Assembly: GCF_020042285.1 (NCBI RefSeq)
Contig: NZ_CP083388.1
Span: 894,001-958,000, forward strand
Source: Ferruginibacter albus
GTDB taxonomy: Bacteria; Bacteroidota; Bacteroidia; Chitinophagales; Chitinophagaceae
Length of the DNA stretch: 64,000 nt
Direction: 5' to 3'
The position numbers and the translations under genes were made by a program. Shown here in pieces: positions 35,365 through 42,678 of this stretch (position 1 is the first letter of the stretch; the number at the start of each line of letters is the position of its first letter). Under the pieces are notes generated by a model, which was not told the DNA's origin, searched no databases, and worked only from the letters and a program-made list of their open reading frames with translations.

Positions 35365-35535
35365 CTATTTAACCTTATGCCCTTCTTTCTTATTATGCGT
35401 TATATCATCTCCTTTAAGATTGTACTCTTTATTTTTTCTGCTGTCTAAATTATTTTTATTTTCAGGAGTTTGTTTTGACTGGGATGAATTTTTTGTTGTC
35501 TGCTGTCTGGTTGATTTTGTTTGATCTGTTTTCAT
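35365..35535 (-). CDS. Small, highly charged hydrophilic protein
   Basis: 56 residues from MKTDQTKSTRQQTTKNSSQS. Rich in K, Q, N, S and T, with no hydrophobic core, so it is likely disordered. The longer frame to 35574 reads back into the neighbouring small gene and I do not use it. It starts 10 bp after the stop of 35546-35695, same strand. No family recognised, but similar K/N/Q-rich peptides are common in these genomes. Confidence 0.5.
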   Translation of the reverse strand: MKTDQTKSTRQQTTKNSSQSKQTPENKNNLDSRKNKEYNLKGDDITHNKKEGHKVK

Positions 35536-35545
35536 ATACTGCTTT

Positions 35546-35695
35546 TTATTGATTATTCTGATCTGCCCTTGCATTGCCGGATCTATCAGGAGTTGTAAAT
35601 TGTGGTGTGTCGGTTTCTTTTTTGGTTCGGGTTACCGTATTTACTTTGACACTCTTAACTTTCTTCTTTTCCTTTTTTGAATCTTTGGTGAACAT
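35546..35695 (-). CDS. Very small basic protein (49 residues)
   Basis: ATG at 35693-35695, TAA at 35546-35548. Sequence starts MFTKDSKKEKKKVKSVKVNT and ends in PDRSGNARADQNNQ. Lysine-rich first half, proline/asparagine second half. Predicted disordered and possibly nucleic-acid-binding. It is paired with the next small charged gene 10 bp downstream, which supports a real two-gene unit. Confidence 0.45.
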   Translation of the reverse strand: MFTKDSKKEKKKVKSVKVNTVTRTKKETDTPQFTTPDRSGNARADQNNQ

Positions 35696-35897
35696 AATTT
35701 CAGTTTATATCTATCAAATCAAATATTACTCCAATTGTAGATATTCTCCTTCTCGATTTAATGTGTGTATACAAATAAACAATGTCAAATAAGTGGGGAA
35801 TAATTGAAACAATTTAAAATTTCAATTACTGATAATAGTATAAGAATCTTAAAAAAGATGTAATAGCATTGGTCTATATGTTTCGTAAATTTAAGTT

Positions 35898-37111
35898 ATG
35901 ATACGTTCGGGTGCGGCTAATCTTCCTCTTCACTATGGTTATGTACCAAAATGGCTGGCTGATAGAATGGCTAAATTAGGTTTAGCAATTACAGAGGCCA
36001 TACTTACTGAATATGGACAGGATGAAATGTTGCGCAAGTTGTCTGATCCCTTTTGGTTTCAAAGTCTGGGTGCAGTAATGGGTATGGACTGGCATTCTTC
36101 CGGTATCACCACTTCAGTAATGGGAGCATTAAAAAGAGCTGTAAATCCACATTCAAAACAATTAGGCCTTTATATCTGTGGTGGTAAAGGCAAATTTTCA
36201 AAAGAAACTCCCAACGAATTGATGAGATTAGCTGACACTATAAGTTTGAACGGAAATGAGTTAGTACGGTGTAGTAAATTAAGCGCTAAAGTAGACAATA
36301 CAGCTATCCAAGATGGCTTCCAATTATATACGCATAATTTCATTGTAAGTAATTCGGGAGACTGGACTGTTGTGCAACAGGGAATGCGTACAGGAGATAA
36401 ACAGCCAGACGTTATCATTGGCATTCCAACAATATTATTTCTTTTGTTGAAGAGCCTCACACAGGAATATGCGGTATAAATCAAGGAGCGATATTAAATC
36501 TTACTGCATCTGATGCAAAACAGACACGCGAAGGAATTATAAACATAGCAGGACAAAAACCACAAGAATTATTAAAAGAGTTACCTCAATTAATTATGCC
36601 TGCCCATCATAACGTACAAGCAGAAGATATTAATCTTAAGCGATTAGGGACTGTGTTATGGCTCGCACATGAACAAAATCTCACAAATTTCGAAGACCTT
36701 TTATTATTACAGGGCATAGGACCAAGAACTTTGCAGTCATTAACTCTCGTAAGTGAAGTAATACATGGAACGCCGTCTCGATTTAAAGATCCTGCACGAT
36801 TTTCATTTGCACATGGAGGCAAGGATGGTCATCCTTTTCCTGTTCCTACGAAAGTATATGATGAAACCATTGCCACCCTTCAAACTGCTGTACAAAAAGC
36901 CAAGTTGGGTAATAGTGAAAAGAATGATGCTATTAAAAAATTGCATGAATTAGCGGCTGCTTCAGAACAGAACTTTATTCCAAATAATAGTTTTGATGAA
37001 CTAATCAAAAAAGAAAGAGAAGATTCGTGGAAATATGGAGGTAAGACAGTTTTTGGAAATGCTAAACCACCCAAAAAAGAATATAAAGAAATTCAATTAA
37101 AATTGTTTTAG
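35898..37111 (+). pseudogene. DUF763 protein, split by a one-base frameshift
   Basis: First part (35898 onward): MIRSGAANLPLHYGYVPKWL, LSDPFWFQSLGAVMGMDWHS and LGLYICGGKGKFSKETP, the DUF763 signatures. Near 36399 the frame shifts (AAA where AAAA restores it). The next frame gives ARRYHWHSNNIISFVEEP, then QELLKELPQLIMPAHHNV and a helix-hairpin-helix-like LLLQGIGPRTLQSL, to the stop at 37111. DUF763 proteins are about 400 residues and are sometimes proposed to act on DNA. Function unknown. Confidence 0.85.
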
Positions 37112-37177
37112 CTATTAGAAACTCATTCTACACTACTCGTTTCGGCAAATATTTTGTATTAATATCTATAAAAAAGT

Positions 37178-37414
37178 ATGAAAACAGTGGATATTATTAT
37201 TGAAACTCCAAAAGGAAGTACAGAAAAATATGACTACGATCCAAAGAATAAACTTTTCAAACTTCATAAGTTTTTGCCTGCAGGTATGGTTTTCCCTTAT
37301 GATTTTGGATTCATCCCATCCACTAAAGGGGAAGATGGCGATCCTTTGTACTTAATTGAAGTACACCTTTTTAGTTTACTACGTAGAAAAAATAGTTATG
37401 AAATAAACTTCTGA
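37178..37414 (+). pseudogene. Inorganic pyrophosphatase, N-terminal fragment
   Basis: 78 residues: VDIIIETPKGSTEKYDYDPK, LPAGMVFPYDFGFIPSTKGE, then DGDPL. This matches the family I soluble pyrophosphatase, including the start of the catalytic D-x-D-P-L-D motif. Homology stops there. The second catalytic Asp region and the remaining 100 or so residues of the usual 175 are missing, replaced by a short tail to a TGA. A deletion remnant, not an active enzyme. Confidence 0.82.
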
Positions 37415-37435
37415 TAGTAACTAAATTTAAATTAT

Positions 37436-37660
37436 ATGCCAACTAAACATCACGACGAAGCAGCAAAACATAATGAAGAAGCTGCAAAACATCATCGCAA
37501 AGCTTCTGAGCATTCACAAAAAGGGGAACATGAAAAAGCAGGTTATCATGCACAAGCAGCTTCAGCTCATCATAGCAAGGCTGGTCAGCATTCTGCAAAA
37601 GCATCCAACCAATATGCTAAAAAAGCAGGAACAATGAAGGATGAAGAAGATGAAGAATAA
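37436..37660 (+). CDS. Histidine/alanine/lysine-rich repeat protein
   Basis: 74 residues made of repeated H-x-x-A-A-K-H-H-type units: HHDEAAKHNEEAAKHHRKAS, then HAQAASAHHSKAGQHSAKAS. Ends acidic (KDEEDEE). Fourteen-plus histidines suggest metal binding, or a helical, DNA- or envelope-associated stress peptide. Similar small proteins are frequent in Bacteroidota. It has its own terminator. Confidence 0.72.
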   Translation: MPTKHHDEAAKHNEEAAKHHRKASEHSQKGEHEKAGYHAQAASAHHSKAGQHSAKASNQYAKKAGTMKDEEDEE

Positions 37661-37683
37661 TTTCTTGAAAATGTTAGTATGAT

Positions 37684-37715
37684 AAAAAAGGAAGCTTTGC
37701 TTCCTTTTTTATTTT
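37684..37715 (+). terminator. Terminator of the histidine-rich gene
   Basis: AAAAAAGGAAGC, a TTT loop and GCTTCCTTTTTT make a perfect 12-bp stem running into TATTTTG. Confidence 0.8.
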
Positions 37716-37824
37716 GATTAATAAACAGAGCAGAATCTATAAAATCATTCTTAAACTACAGGATAATTTTTATCGTATATGCTTTGCCCGATGTTATTTA
37801 AGGGGAATAAAATAAGATGTGGGT

Positions 37825-37852
37825 AAGCTCGGGGATATTTCCCGGGCTTTTT
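37825..37852 (+). terminator. Hairpin of terminator type, apparently orphan
   Basis: AAGCTCGGGGA paired with TTCCCGGGCTT (two imperfect pairs), followed by TTTTAAT. There is no gene directly upstream other than the already terminated histidine-rich gene, so a gene may have been lost between 37716 and 37824. Confidence 0.5.
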
Positions 37853-37952
37853 AATATTCAATTTCTACCAATTGCTAATCTAGCTTTGGTAAATATAAAT
37901 TTTCTTTTCGGCAGTTTTTGATTGTTTATATTTTTAAAGCCAGATTATAGTT

Positions 37953-38183
37953 ATGTATAATGAAACAAATCTTAAAGCCATTTCACAATATTTATTTAAA
38001 TCAAAAAAAAACTTAGCCGTAGCAGAAAGCGTGACTTCAGGAAAGGTAATTAAAGGAAAAGATCTGGTTCAATTTGCAAAGGAATTACTTGATCGAGTTA
38101 TAGAGATAACTGAAAAAGATTCTCACGTTCCTAAAGTATCATCTACAAAGTCAACCAAGAAAAAATCTACAGCTAAAAAGTAG
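37953..38183 (+). CDS. Chimeric ORF: CinA-like N terminus joined to a basic helical tail
   Basis: 76 residues. The first 31 (MYNETNLKAISQYLFKSKKN + LAVAESVTSGK) match the start of the CinA C-terminal (nicotinamide-nucleotide amidase) domain, up to its A-E-S-x-T-x-G motif. The rest (IKGKDLVQFAKELLDRVIEI then a K/S/T-rich basic end) is unrelated to CinA and looks like the end of a small nucleic-acid-binding or structural protein. The amidase body is missing. I infer an in-frame fusion by deletion. It may still be translated. Confidence 0.55.
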   Translation: MYNETNLKAISQYLFKSKKNLAVAESVTSGKVIKGKDLVQFAKELLDRVIEITEKDSHVPKVSSTKSTKKKSTAKK

Positions 38184-38269
38184 TGCCTGTTTGTAATCCA
38201 AAAAAATGGGTGGCAATTAAGCCTCTCTTTATGGTAAACTATATCGCTCTTAGACCACCGGTAGGAAAT

Positions 38270-38295
38270 AAAAAAGCTTGTATGATAACAAGCCT
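38270..38295 (-). terminator. Terminator of the small gene 38317-38511
   Basis: On the minus strand GCTTGT and ACAAGC form a short stem followed by TTTTTTATTT, just past the stop of the small gene. Confidence 0.5.
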
Positions 38296-38316
38296 ATAAA
38301 TAAACTATATTAAAAG

Positions 38317-38511
38317 TCACACTTCATTTAATCCAATAATTTCTTTACCATCTGCATCCTTATAGAGTATTAGCTTAAATTCTTTTTTATTGCCTACAAT
38401 AATATAGGAATATCCCTGTTTAATTTTGTTGACTATTGATGTTGTAGATTCAGGGTGATTGCCATCAGATAACTGCCGGAAATCCTCTAAACTCATTCTG
38501 ATTGTCTCCAT
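38317..38511 (-). CDS. Unknown small protein
   Basis: 64 residues from METIRMSLEDFRQLSDGNHP. The frame is open to 38526. Contains KIKQGYSYIIVGNKKEFKLI, an alternating beta pattern, and ends KEIIGLNEV. No family recognised. It follows the remnant of an XRE-type regulator (38538-38665) by a short gap on the same strand, so the pair may have been a small regulatory module. A terminator follows. Confidence 0.45.
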   Translation of the reverse strand: METIRMSLEDFRQLSDGNHPESTTSIVNKIKQGYSYIIVGNKKEFKLILYKDADGKEIIGLNEV

Positions 38512-38537
38512 TAATACAATATACACTATATTTTCAT

Positions 38538-38665
38538 TTAAAGAAAGTCTTTGACATCCATTTTAAAAAAATCTGCAATAGCCTTTAAGAAGAGTAAATG
38601 AGGATTGGTTTTACCGCTTCTATGAGCCAAATACTAGTTAATATATGCCTGTTGCTTCACCTATG
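38538..38665 (-). pseudogene. XRE-family HTH regulator remnant
   Basis: A minus-strand frame ending at 38538-38540 gives LAHRSGKTNPHLLFLKAIAD followed by FFKMDVKDFL, the typical end of an XRE helix-turn-helix (recognition helix, G-K-x-N-P, then L-x-A-I-A-x-x-F). Upstream the frame shifts to NIGEATGIY and then a stop. The N-terminal half is missing. Decayed. Confidence 0.65.
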
Positions 38666-38756
38666 TTACATATATATTGTTTTTTTTATCATTTTTAGTA
38701 GTTTTGCATTACTAACCCGTTAGCCATTAATAACTCTTTTCTATTATCTAAGGAAG

Positions 38757-39115
38757 ATGGCTGCGATACTTATATTAGATGACTCTAAGGAATTATTAGA
38801 CGTACTGGAGGTTGTATTACTATGCGTGGATACACTGTACGTTACACTTCTACAAAAGATTCTTTTTTCAAAGAATTAAATATCGAACGACCTAATATTG
38901 TCTTACTCGATGTTATGCTGTCCGAAGCAGATGGAAGAGAAATATGTTATGAATTAAAAACAAACGATTCCACTAAGGACATTCCTACTATCTTAATGTC
39001 TGCCAGCCCATCCACTTTAAGAGATTACAAAACTCTTCACGCAGACGGAATCATAGAAAAGCCATTTAATATCTCTGACTTAGTGATCGCCTTACATAAT
39101 CACATGCAACGGTAA
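38757..39115 (+). pseudogene. Frameshifted copy of the single-domain receiver at 4998-5360
   Basis: ATG at 38757-38759 starts MAAILILDDSKELLDVLEVV as in copy A. One base is then missing (GTATTACTATGCG against GTATTTACCATGCG), so the frame shifts near 38818. The remainder RGYTVRYTSTKDSF ... VLLDVMLSEADGREICYELK ... IEKPF lies in the next frame with all receiver residues conserved. Otherwise the two copies differ by few substitutions, so the loss looks recent. Confidence 0.88.
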
Positions 39116-39353
39116 TAAATTTTTTAGTTTTATCCCTTAGTTAACAGCGATATAGTTTCCTAAGAAGGTAATTGTGCAAGTTATATATATAAAGATGTAA
39201 GGTTTATCTGAAGCTAAGAATTAAAGAATAGCGTATATAATCTGTTAGATATTTATTTAAGTGTAGATATTTTGATATTAAGCTCGGGTGTCGTAAGCTT
39301 TTTTATTTGGATGTGCCGTAACTTTATACCTGTTAAACTACGGACAGAGTTGG

Positions 39354-39713
39354 TTAATCATCACATCCAATAGTATAAACAATCACACTGTCTCCTCTTT
39401 TGAACATTACTGTATTGGAATTTGCATTTTTTATTATGGAATCTCCTTTTTCAAACATATACTGGTCGAAACCCTTTTTTAAAATCTCTTTTGATGTATT
39501 CATCCCTACCTCATCCTTGATATTGTTTACAAGTATAACCGTATATGAATTTTTGCCCGCTGACCCTAAAATTACCCCTTGTATCGGCATTTTTACAGTT
39601 TTACAATTTCTTATAGTAATAGCTTTATCAACCTTCCAATCTTTATATTCAACAAATACTAAAATAGAAATAGTTGCTATTATCACATAAAGAGGTTTGA
39701 AATTTTTAGTCAT
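39354..39713 (-). CDS. Membrane-anchored unknown protein
   Basis: 119 residues. One N-terminal transmembrane helix (LYVIIATISILVFVEY), then an extracytoplasmic beta-rich domain (IQGVILGSAGKNSYTVILV, NTVMFKRGDSVIVYTIGCDD). No family recognised. It occupies the variable slot between the conserved flanks of duplication copy B, convergent with the broken receiver gene, where copy A has the SMR-like gene. Confidence 0.6.
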   Translation of the reverse strand: MTKNFKPLYVIIATISILVFVEYKDWKVDKAITIRNCKTVKMPIQGVILGSAGKNSYTVILVNNIKDEVGMNTSKEILKKGFDQYMFEKGDSIIKNANSNTVMFKRGDSVIVYTIGCDD

Positions 39714-39826
39714 ATTTCAAATGTAATAAAAAAGGGTGCATCTATTCATCAGGATAAAATAAGCAAGGGGTTGAAGAAACTCAGCCCCTTAACTAACGAC
39801 TTGCTTGATCGGTGTAAAACTAAAAC

Positions 39827-39892
39827 GTGATCAGAGAGAGGGCACAAAGATATATCTCCACACTATCGGATGAAATGAAGGAATTGTTATAA
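39827..39892 (+). pseudogene. 5' fragment homologous to the GTG-start gene at 3474-4268
   Basis: GTG (39827-39829) starts IRERAQRYISTLSDEMKELL and ends at TAA after 21 residues. The homologue starts IRERVQRYISLL. Similarity ends after about 12 codons, at the edge of the duplication. Confidence 0.75.
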
Positions 39893-39993
39893 AAAGAATC
39901 AACTAAAAAGAGCCTCCAAAATTTTCCTTAAACTTTTTGTTTGAATTGGTATCTTAGCCACTAATAAAATATTAGCGTTTTTTGTTTTTCTCA

Positions 39994-40106
39994 TAGCCGG
40001 AACTTCGACACTTCCAAAATAATACAGGAGAAAAAGCATTTAAAACGCTCACGCCTTAGCGTGGGCAATTGCTTTCTGTATTAGGCTCGTCGAAGTGCCT
40101 TGGCTA
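39994..40106. repeat. 113-bp long imperfect palindrome flanked by TA, MITE-like
   Basis: Left arm TAGCC-GG-ACTTCGAC-CC-TAATACAG-AAAGCA-TT-GCTCACGC pairs, in order and with small gaps, with the right arm GCGTGGGC-TT-TGCTTT-CTGTATTA-GG-GTCGAAGT-CC-GGCTA. The loop is CTTA at the centre (about 40054-40057). Outermost TA on both sides is compatible with a TA target duplication. No ORF inside. Could be a small non-autonomous element or a structured RNA. Confidence 0.7.
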
Positions 40107-40187
40107 TAGAAGCAAATTTGTTCCACGCTTTTTACCTTCAAAAACTAGGGTTCTAAGGAACATAGAACTGCCAAAAAACTTCGAAAA

Positions 40188-40616
40188 ATGAATCTCAAAA
40201 ACACTCTTGCAGTTTTGCTGCTTAATGCAGCTTTATTTAGCTGTTCAAAAGAAAGTACAAACAATGGTGGAGGTGGCATACCAGTTTACGGATGTAAGGA
40301 TCCAACCTCAATTAATTACAACCCATTAGCAACCGTAGATAATGGAACCTGCCAGTATCAAGGTAATGCCATATTTTGGTATAATTCAGGAGGCACAAAT
40401 GCCACCGTCACCATTCACACAACTACCGGTGATGTGAAAGGTACAATAAACGGAAGCTATTATTATAATTCCACGCCTGCTTGTGGCTCCAATTATTGTG
40501 CAAATTTTACATTGCCAATCGGTACTTATACTTTTACTGCCTCATCTTTGGTTCACAATTGGAGTGGTACTATCATTATAACCGCTAATGGATGTTCTAA
40601 TAGGCTGCTTAATTAG
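40188..40616 (+). CDS. Small secreted lipoprotein with DPTSINYNPLATVDNGTC motif
   Basis: 142 residues. Lipoprotein signal with lipobox LFSC, a G/N linker, then GCKDPTSINYNPLATVDNGT. This is the short cysteine-bounded motif common in Bacteroidota surface proteins (GC-x-D-P-x-A-x-N-Y-x-P-x-A-x-x-D-x-G-x-C). A beta domain (WYNSGGTNATVTIHTTTGDV and on) closes with cysteines. The function is unknown. It is followed by its own terminator. Confidence 0.78.
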   Translation: MNLKNTLAVLLLNAALFSCSKESTNNGGGGIPVYGCKDPTSINYNPLATVDNGTCQYQGNAIFWYNSGGTNATVTIHTTTGDVKGTINGSYYYNSTPACGSNYCANFTLPIGTYTFTASSLVHNWSGTIIITANGCSNRLLN

Positions 40617-40641
40617 CAACTAAAACATGATTGCATATTTT

Positions 40642-40667
40642 AAGGCTGCAAAATGCAGCCTTTTTAA
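40642..40667 (+). terminator. Terminator after the lipoprotein gene
   Basis: AAGGCTGCA, an AAA loop and TGCAGCCTT make a perfect 9-bp stem, then TTTAATT. Confidence 0.78.
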
Positions 40668-40679
40668 TTACATTTAGTT

Positions 40680-40909
40680 ATGAAAATTCTACCTAAGCAA
40701 ATAGTATCAAATGTTACACAGTTTATTGATATTCCTGATTTCAGAGAAGATAAAGCGTATGTAGCAAAATTGCATTATGTTATAACAATCGGAAAGACTC
40801 TGGTGTATTAAAATTTGAGAATGCAATTAAAAGTTTAGCAAACAAAATGCTTGCTTATAAAGGTGCTAACAGGGAATGTACGAATGAAGTAAAATTTGTA
40901 ACTTTATAG
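40680..40909 (+). pseudogene. Possible small gene broken by a frameshift
   Basis: ATG at 40680 gives MKILPKQIVSNVTQFIDIPD and stops after 43 residues. The neighbouring frame continues with coding-like RKDSGVLKFENAIKSLANKM to a TAG at 40907. Together they make about 75 residues ending 14 bp before the next small gene. I do not recognise it, and it may be chance. Confidence 0.3.
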
Positions 40910-40923
40910 AAACAAAACTCATT

Positions 40924-41145
40924 ATGAAATTTTATAGTTTTACTTACGTTGACATATATGGACAAGAAATATTAAATTCTGGTGAAGCATACTATTATAC
41001 AACAGCAGAAAAAAATATTGATGAGATGAAAAATGCAGCAAGAGAAATTTTAAAAATGCCTTCTGCGGTTATTACAATACATAAAGTACAAGAAATTTCG
41101 AAAGAACTATATGAAACAAGAATCGGAAAAAATATGCTTGTTTAA
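40924..41145 (+). CDS. Unknown small cytosolic protein
   Basis: 73 residues: MKFYSFTYVDIYGQEILNSG, then YYTTAEKNIDEMKNAAREIL and ITIHKVQEISKELYETRIG. Mixed alpha/beta composition with no signal peptide. It looks like a genuine small gene, with an A-rich leader and a strong terminator directly after it. No family known to me. Confidence 0.55.
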   Translation: MKFYSFTYVDIYGQEILNSGEAYYYTTAEKNIDEMKNAAREILKMPSAVITIHKVQEISKELYETRIGKNMLV

Positions 41146-41157
41146 TTAATCATTATT

Positions 41158-41188
41158 AAAGGCTGCATTTTTAGCAGCCTTTCTTTTT
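41158..41188 (+). terminator. Terminator after 40924-41145
   Basis: AAAGGCTGC, an ATTTTTTA-type loop and GCAGCCTTT, followed by CTTTTTAT. Stem sequence is close to that of the terminator at 40642, so one may derive from the other. Confidence 0.75.
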
Positions 41189-41372
41189 ATTTAGTTTCGC
41201 CCTTTTGCGCTATGGTTACCTAAATTTAAGATGTATTTCAAGGTATAGTTTTTGGATTAAAAAATACAAACCTGTTAATAACAAATTGACTTTTGAATAT
41301 TTGATAATGAGTTCAACTAAAATACTTCTAAAGTAGACAAATAAGTTATATTTGTTTTATAAAGCATTAATT

Positions 41373-41879
41373 ATGAAGTCAATTTTATTTTCCATTATAA
41401 TAGTATCTGTTCTTTTAACTTCATGTTCAAAAAGTAATCCTGTGAATACAGGTGGCGGTGGTACTTCATCTACACTATCTGCAGATATTGATGGTAAACC
41501 AACGGACTTCAGCATTTATGCTGTAGCAACACATCAAAATACCAGTGGAAGTTATAGCATTGGAATTGCAGGCTATAATGGAAGTGTTAGCGGAAGTCTT
41601 ATTTCATTTGGTGTAGGTGGTTCTACACCTGTTGTAGCAGGAACTTTTGATAATAGTTACAGCGCTGCAACTTACAAGACTTCTATGAGCTTATTTGAAC
41701 AACCAGGTAATATTATTTATCTTTCAAATGGTATAAGTCCCAATATTGGAACAGTTACTATTAGCTCTATTAATGCTGAATCTGTAAGTGGTACATTTAG
41801 TGGCGGTATTATACATAGTGGGGATAACGCTACTCACACGATTACTAATGGAAAGTTCAATGTGAAATTTTCTAATTAA
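41373..41879 (+). CDS. DUF6252-like lipoprotein
   Basis: 168 residues from MKSILFSIIIVSVLLTSCSK, with lipobox LTSC. A G/T/S linker is followed by LSADIDGKPTDFSIYAVATH, the start typical of the Bacteroidota DUF6252-type envelope lipoproteins (x-A-x-I-D-G-x-x-F). The rest is beta-strand rich and ends in GKFNVKFSN. Probably an outer-membrane lipoprotein of unknown function. The open frame from 41352 adds only seven unlikely residues. Confidence 0.7.
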   Translation: MKSILFSIIIVSVLLTSCSKSNPVNTGGGGTSSTLSADIDGKPTDFSIYAVATHQNTSGSYSIGIAGYNGSVSGSLISFGVGGSTPVVAGTFDNSYSAATYKTSMSLFEQPGNIIYLSNGISPNIGTVTISSINAESVSGTFSGGIIHSGDNATHTITNGKFNVKFSN

Positions 41880-41921
41880 GAATCACCTGATAATATTTTA
41901 GCGATAAGATTAGTTATTCTT

Positions 41922-42122
41922 CTATTCATTATGTTCTTTAATTAACCTGTCAACTTCTTGTTTAATTTCTTCTGGTAAATAATTAAAAAAGTTACCATCA
42001 ATAGTAATAATATTTTCAGGTTCAATATATGAAAGTACAGGTGTTTGCCCAACATACTGATGAAGATAAGGTTCGATTAATTTTTTGATTTGATCAATAT
42101 AAGTATCCTTCCTGTTTTGCAT
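41922..42122 (-). CDS. Unknown small acidic protein
   Basis: 66 residues: MQNRKDTYIDQIKKLIEPYL, then GQTPVLSYIEPENIITIDGN and YLPEEIKQEVDRLIKEHNE. Amphipathic helices at both ends around a central beta segment. No family recognised. It is convergent with the lipoprotein gene. Confidence 0.5.
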   Translation of the reverse strand: MQNRKDTYIDQIKKLIEPYLHQYVGQTPVLSYIEPENIITIDGNFFNYLPEEIKQEVDRLIKEHNE

Positions 42123-42503
42123 AGTTTTTATTGTACTTCTACAAATAAAGAGCCAATTAAGTTTAATATATCTTTAGTAGAAAGCCGGATCAGATAGTAT
42201 TTGCAACTAATAGTATATTAACTTTTCAACTTTAATATACAAAGCAGTATCTTCTTAAATGTTGCCTTTATCTTAATACACATTATTGTATATAATCAGT
42301 AAGTCTAAAATAATTCTATTTTAAAGTTTATCTTTTAAGAGCTTTTCATACAAAAGTTATATAATAAATGCTTAAATCATGTAATAGATAGGATTTTCTT
42401 ATCATCTGTTGCAATAACGATCAGTTTTTGACGTTAGCTTACACGAAAAACAATAATTTCTACGCTTTAAAAGAGAAATGCATTGTGAAAATCCCACGAA
42501 GAA
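42123..42503. other. Intergenic region before the tRNA fragments
   Basis: About 380 bp, AT-rich. No gene or RNA signal seen. Confidence 0.4.
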
Positions 42504-42540
42504 GGGCCCATATCTCAGTTGGTTAGAGCACATGACTCAC
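42504..42540 (+). tRNA. 5' half of a tRNA(CAU)-like gene, truncated
   Basis: Acceptor strand GGGCCCA, then TA, a D-arm with TCTC-AGTTGGTTA-GAGC, then ACATGACTCA: the 5' side of an anticodon arm with the start of a C-A-U loop. After TGACTCAC the sequence diverges (TCCAAAATAA). No 3' half follows on this strand. The 3' half of a matching tRNA lies 90 bp away on the opposite strand. A non-functional fragment of a Met- or Ile2-type tRNA gene. Confidence 0.75.
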
Positions 42541-42583
42541 TCCAAAATAATTCTAATTTCTTTTCCAATGCCTTTTAATGAAA

Positions 42584-42616
42584 AAAGGCTTCAACAAAAT
42601 CTGCTGAAACCTTTAC
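42584..42616 (-). terminator. Terminator following the minus-strand tRNA 3' half
   Basis: On the minus strand AAAGGTTTCAGCA, a GATTT-type loop, and TGTTGAAGCCTTT with two mismatches, then TTTCATT. It starts about 12 bases after the tRNA 3' end, as expected for a native tRNA transcription unit. Confidence 0.65.
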
Positions 42617-42627
42617 TGCTATTATTG

Positions 42628-42678
42628 TGGGCCCACCAGGGCACGATCCTGGGACCCCCTGATTATGAGTCAGGTGCT
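42628..42678 (-). tRNA. 3' portion of a tRNA with CAU anticodon, 5' part missing
   Basis: Minus strand: AGCAC, anticodon arm CCTGA-CTCATAA-TCAGG (anticodon CAU), variable GGGTC region, T-arm CCAGG-ATCGTGC-CCTGG, and acceptor TGGGCCC plus discriminator A. CCA is not encoded. The acceptor pairs perfectly with the GGGCCCA of the plus-strand 5' half. T-loop positions 54/58 read A and T instead of the usual T and A. Upstream of AGCAC the sequence is unrelated AT-rich DNA, so the acceptor 5' strand and D-arm are missing. Confidence 0.8.

Larger units (their letters stand above)
38685..39870 (+). repeat. Inverted segmental duplication, copy B (partner 4230-5440)
   Basis: Matches the minus strand of 4230-5440: shared leader with TAACCCGTTAGCCATTAATA, receiver gene, post-gene hairpin region, and the tract TTAACTAACGACTTGCTTGA leading to the GTG start. 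The central gene differs (39354-39713 here, SMR-like in copy A). The copies are about 33 kb apart and could support inversion of the DNA between them. Confidence 0.8.

Noticed and set aside
4230..39900. Composite transposon bounded by the inverted duplicates
   Set aside because: No transposase, integrase or terminal repeats were found, and the duplicated blocks contain ordinary genes.
42504..42678. Intact tRNA gene
   Set aside because: Neither strand contains a contiguous acceptor-D-anticodon-T structure, and the halves are on opposite strands.
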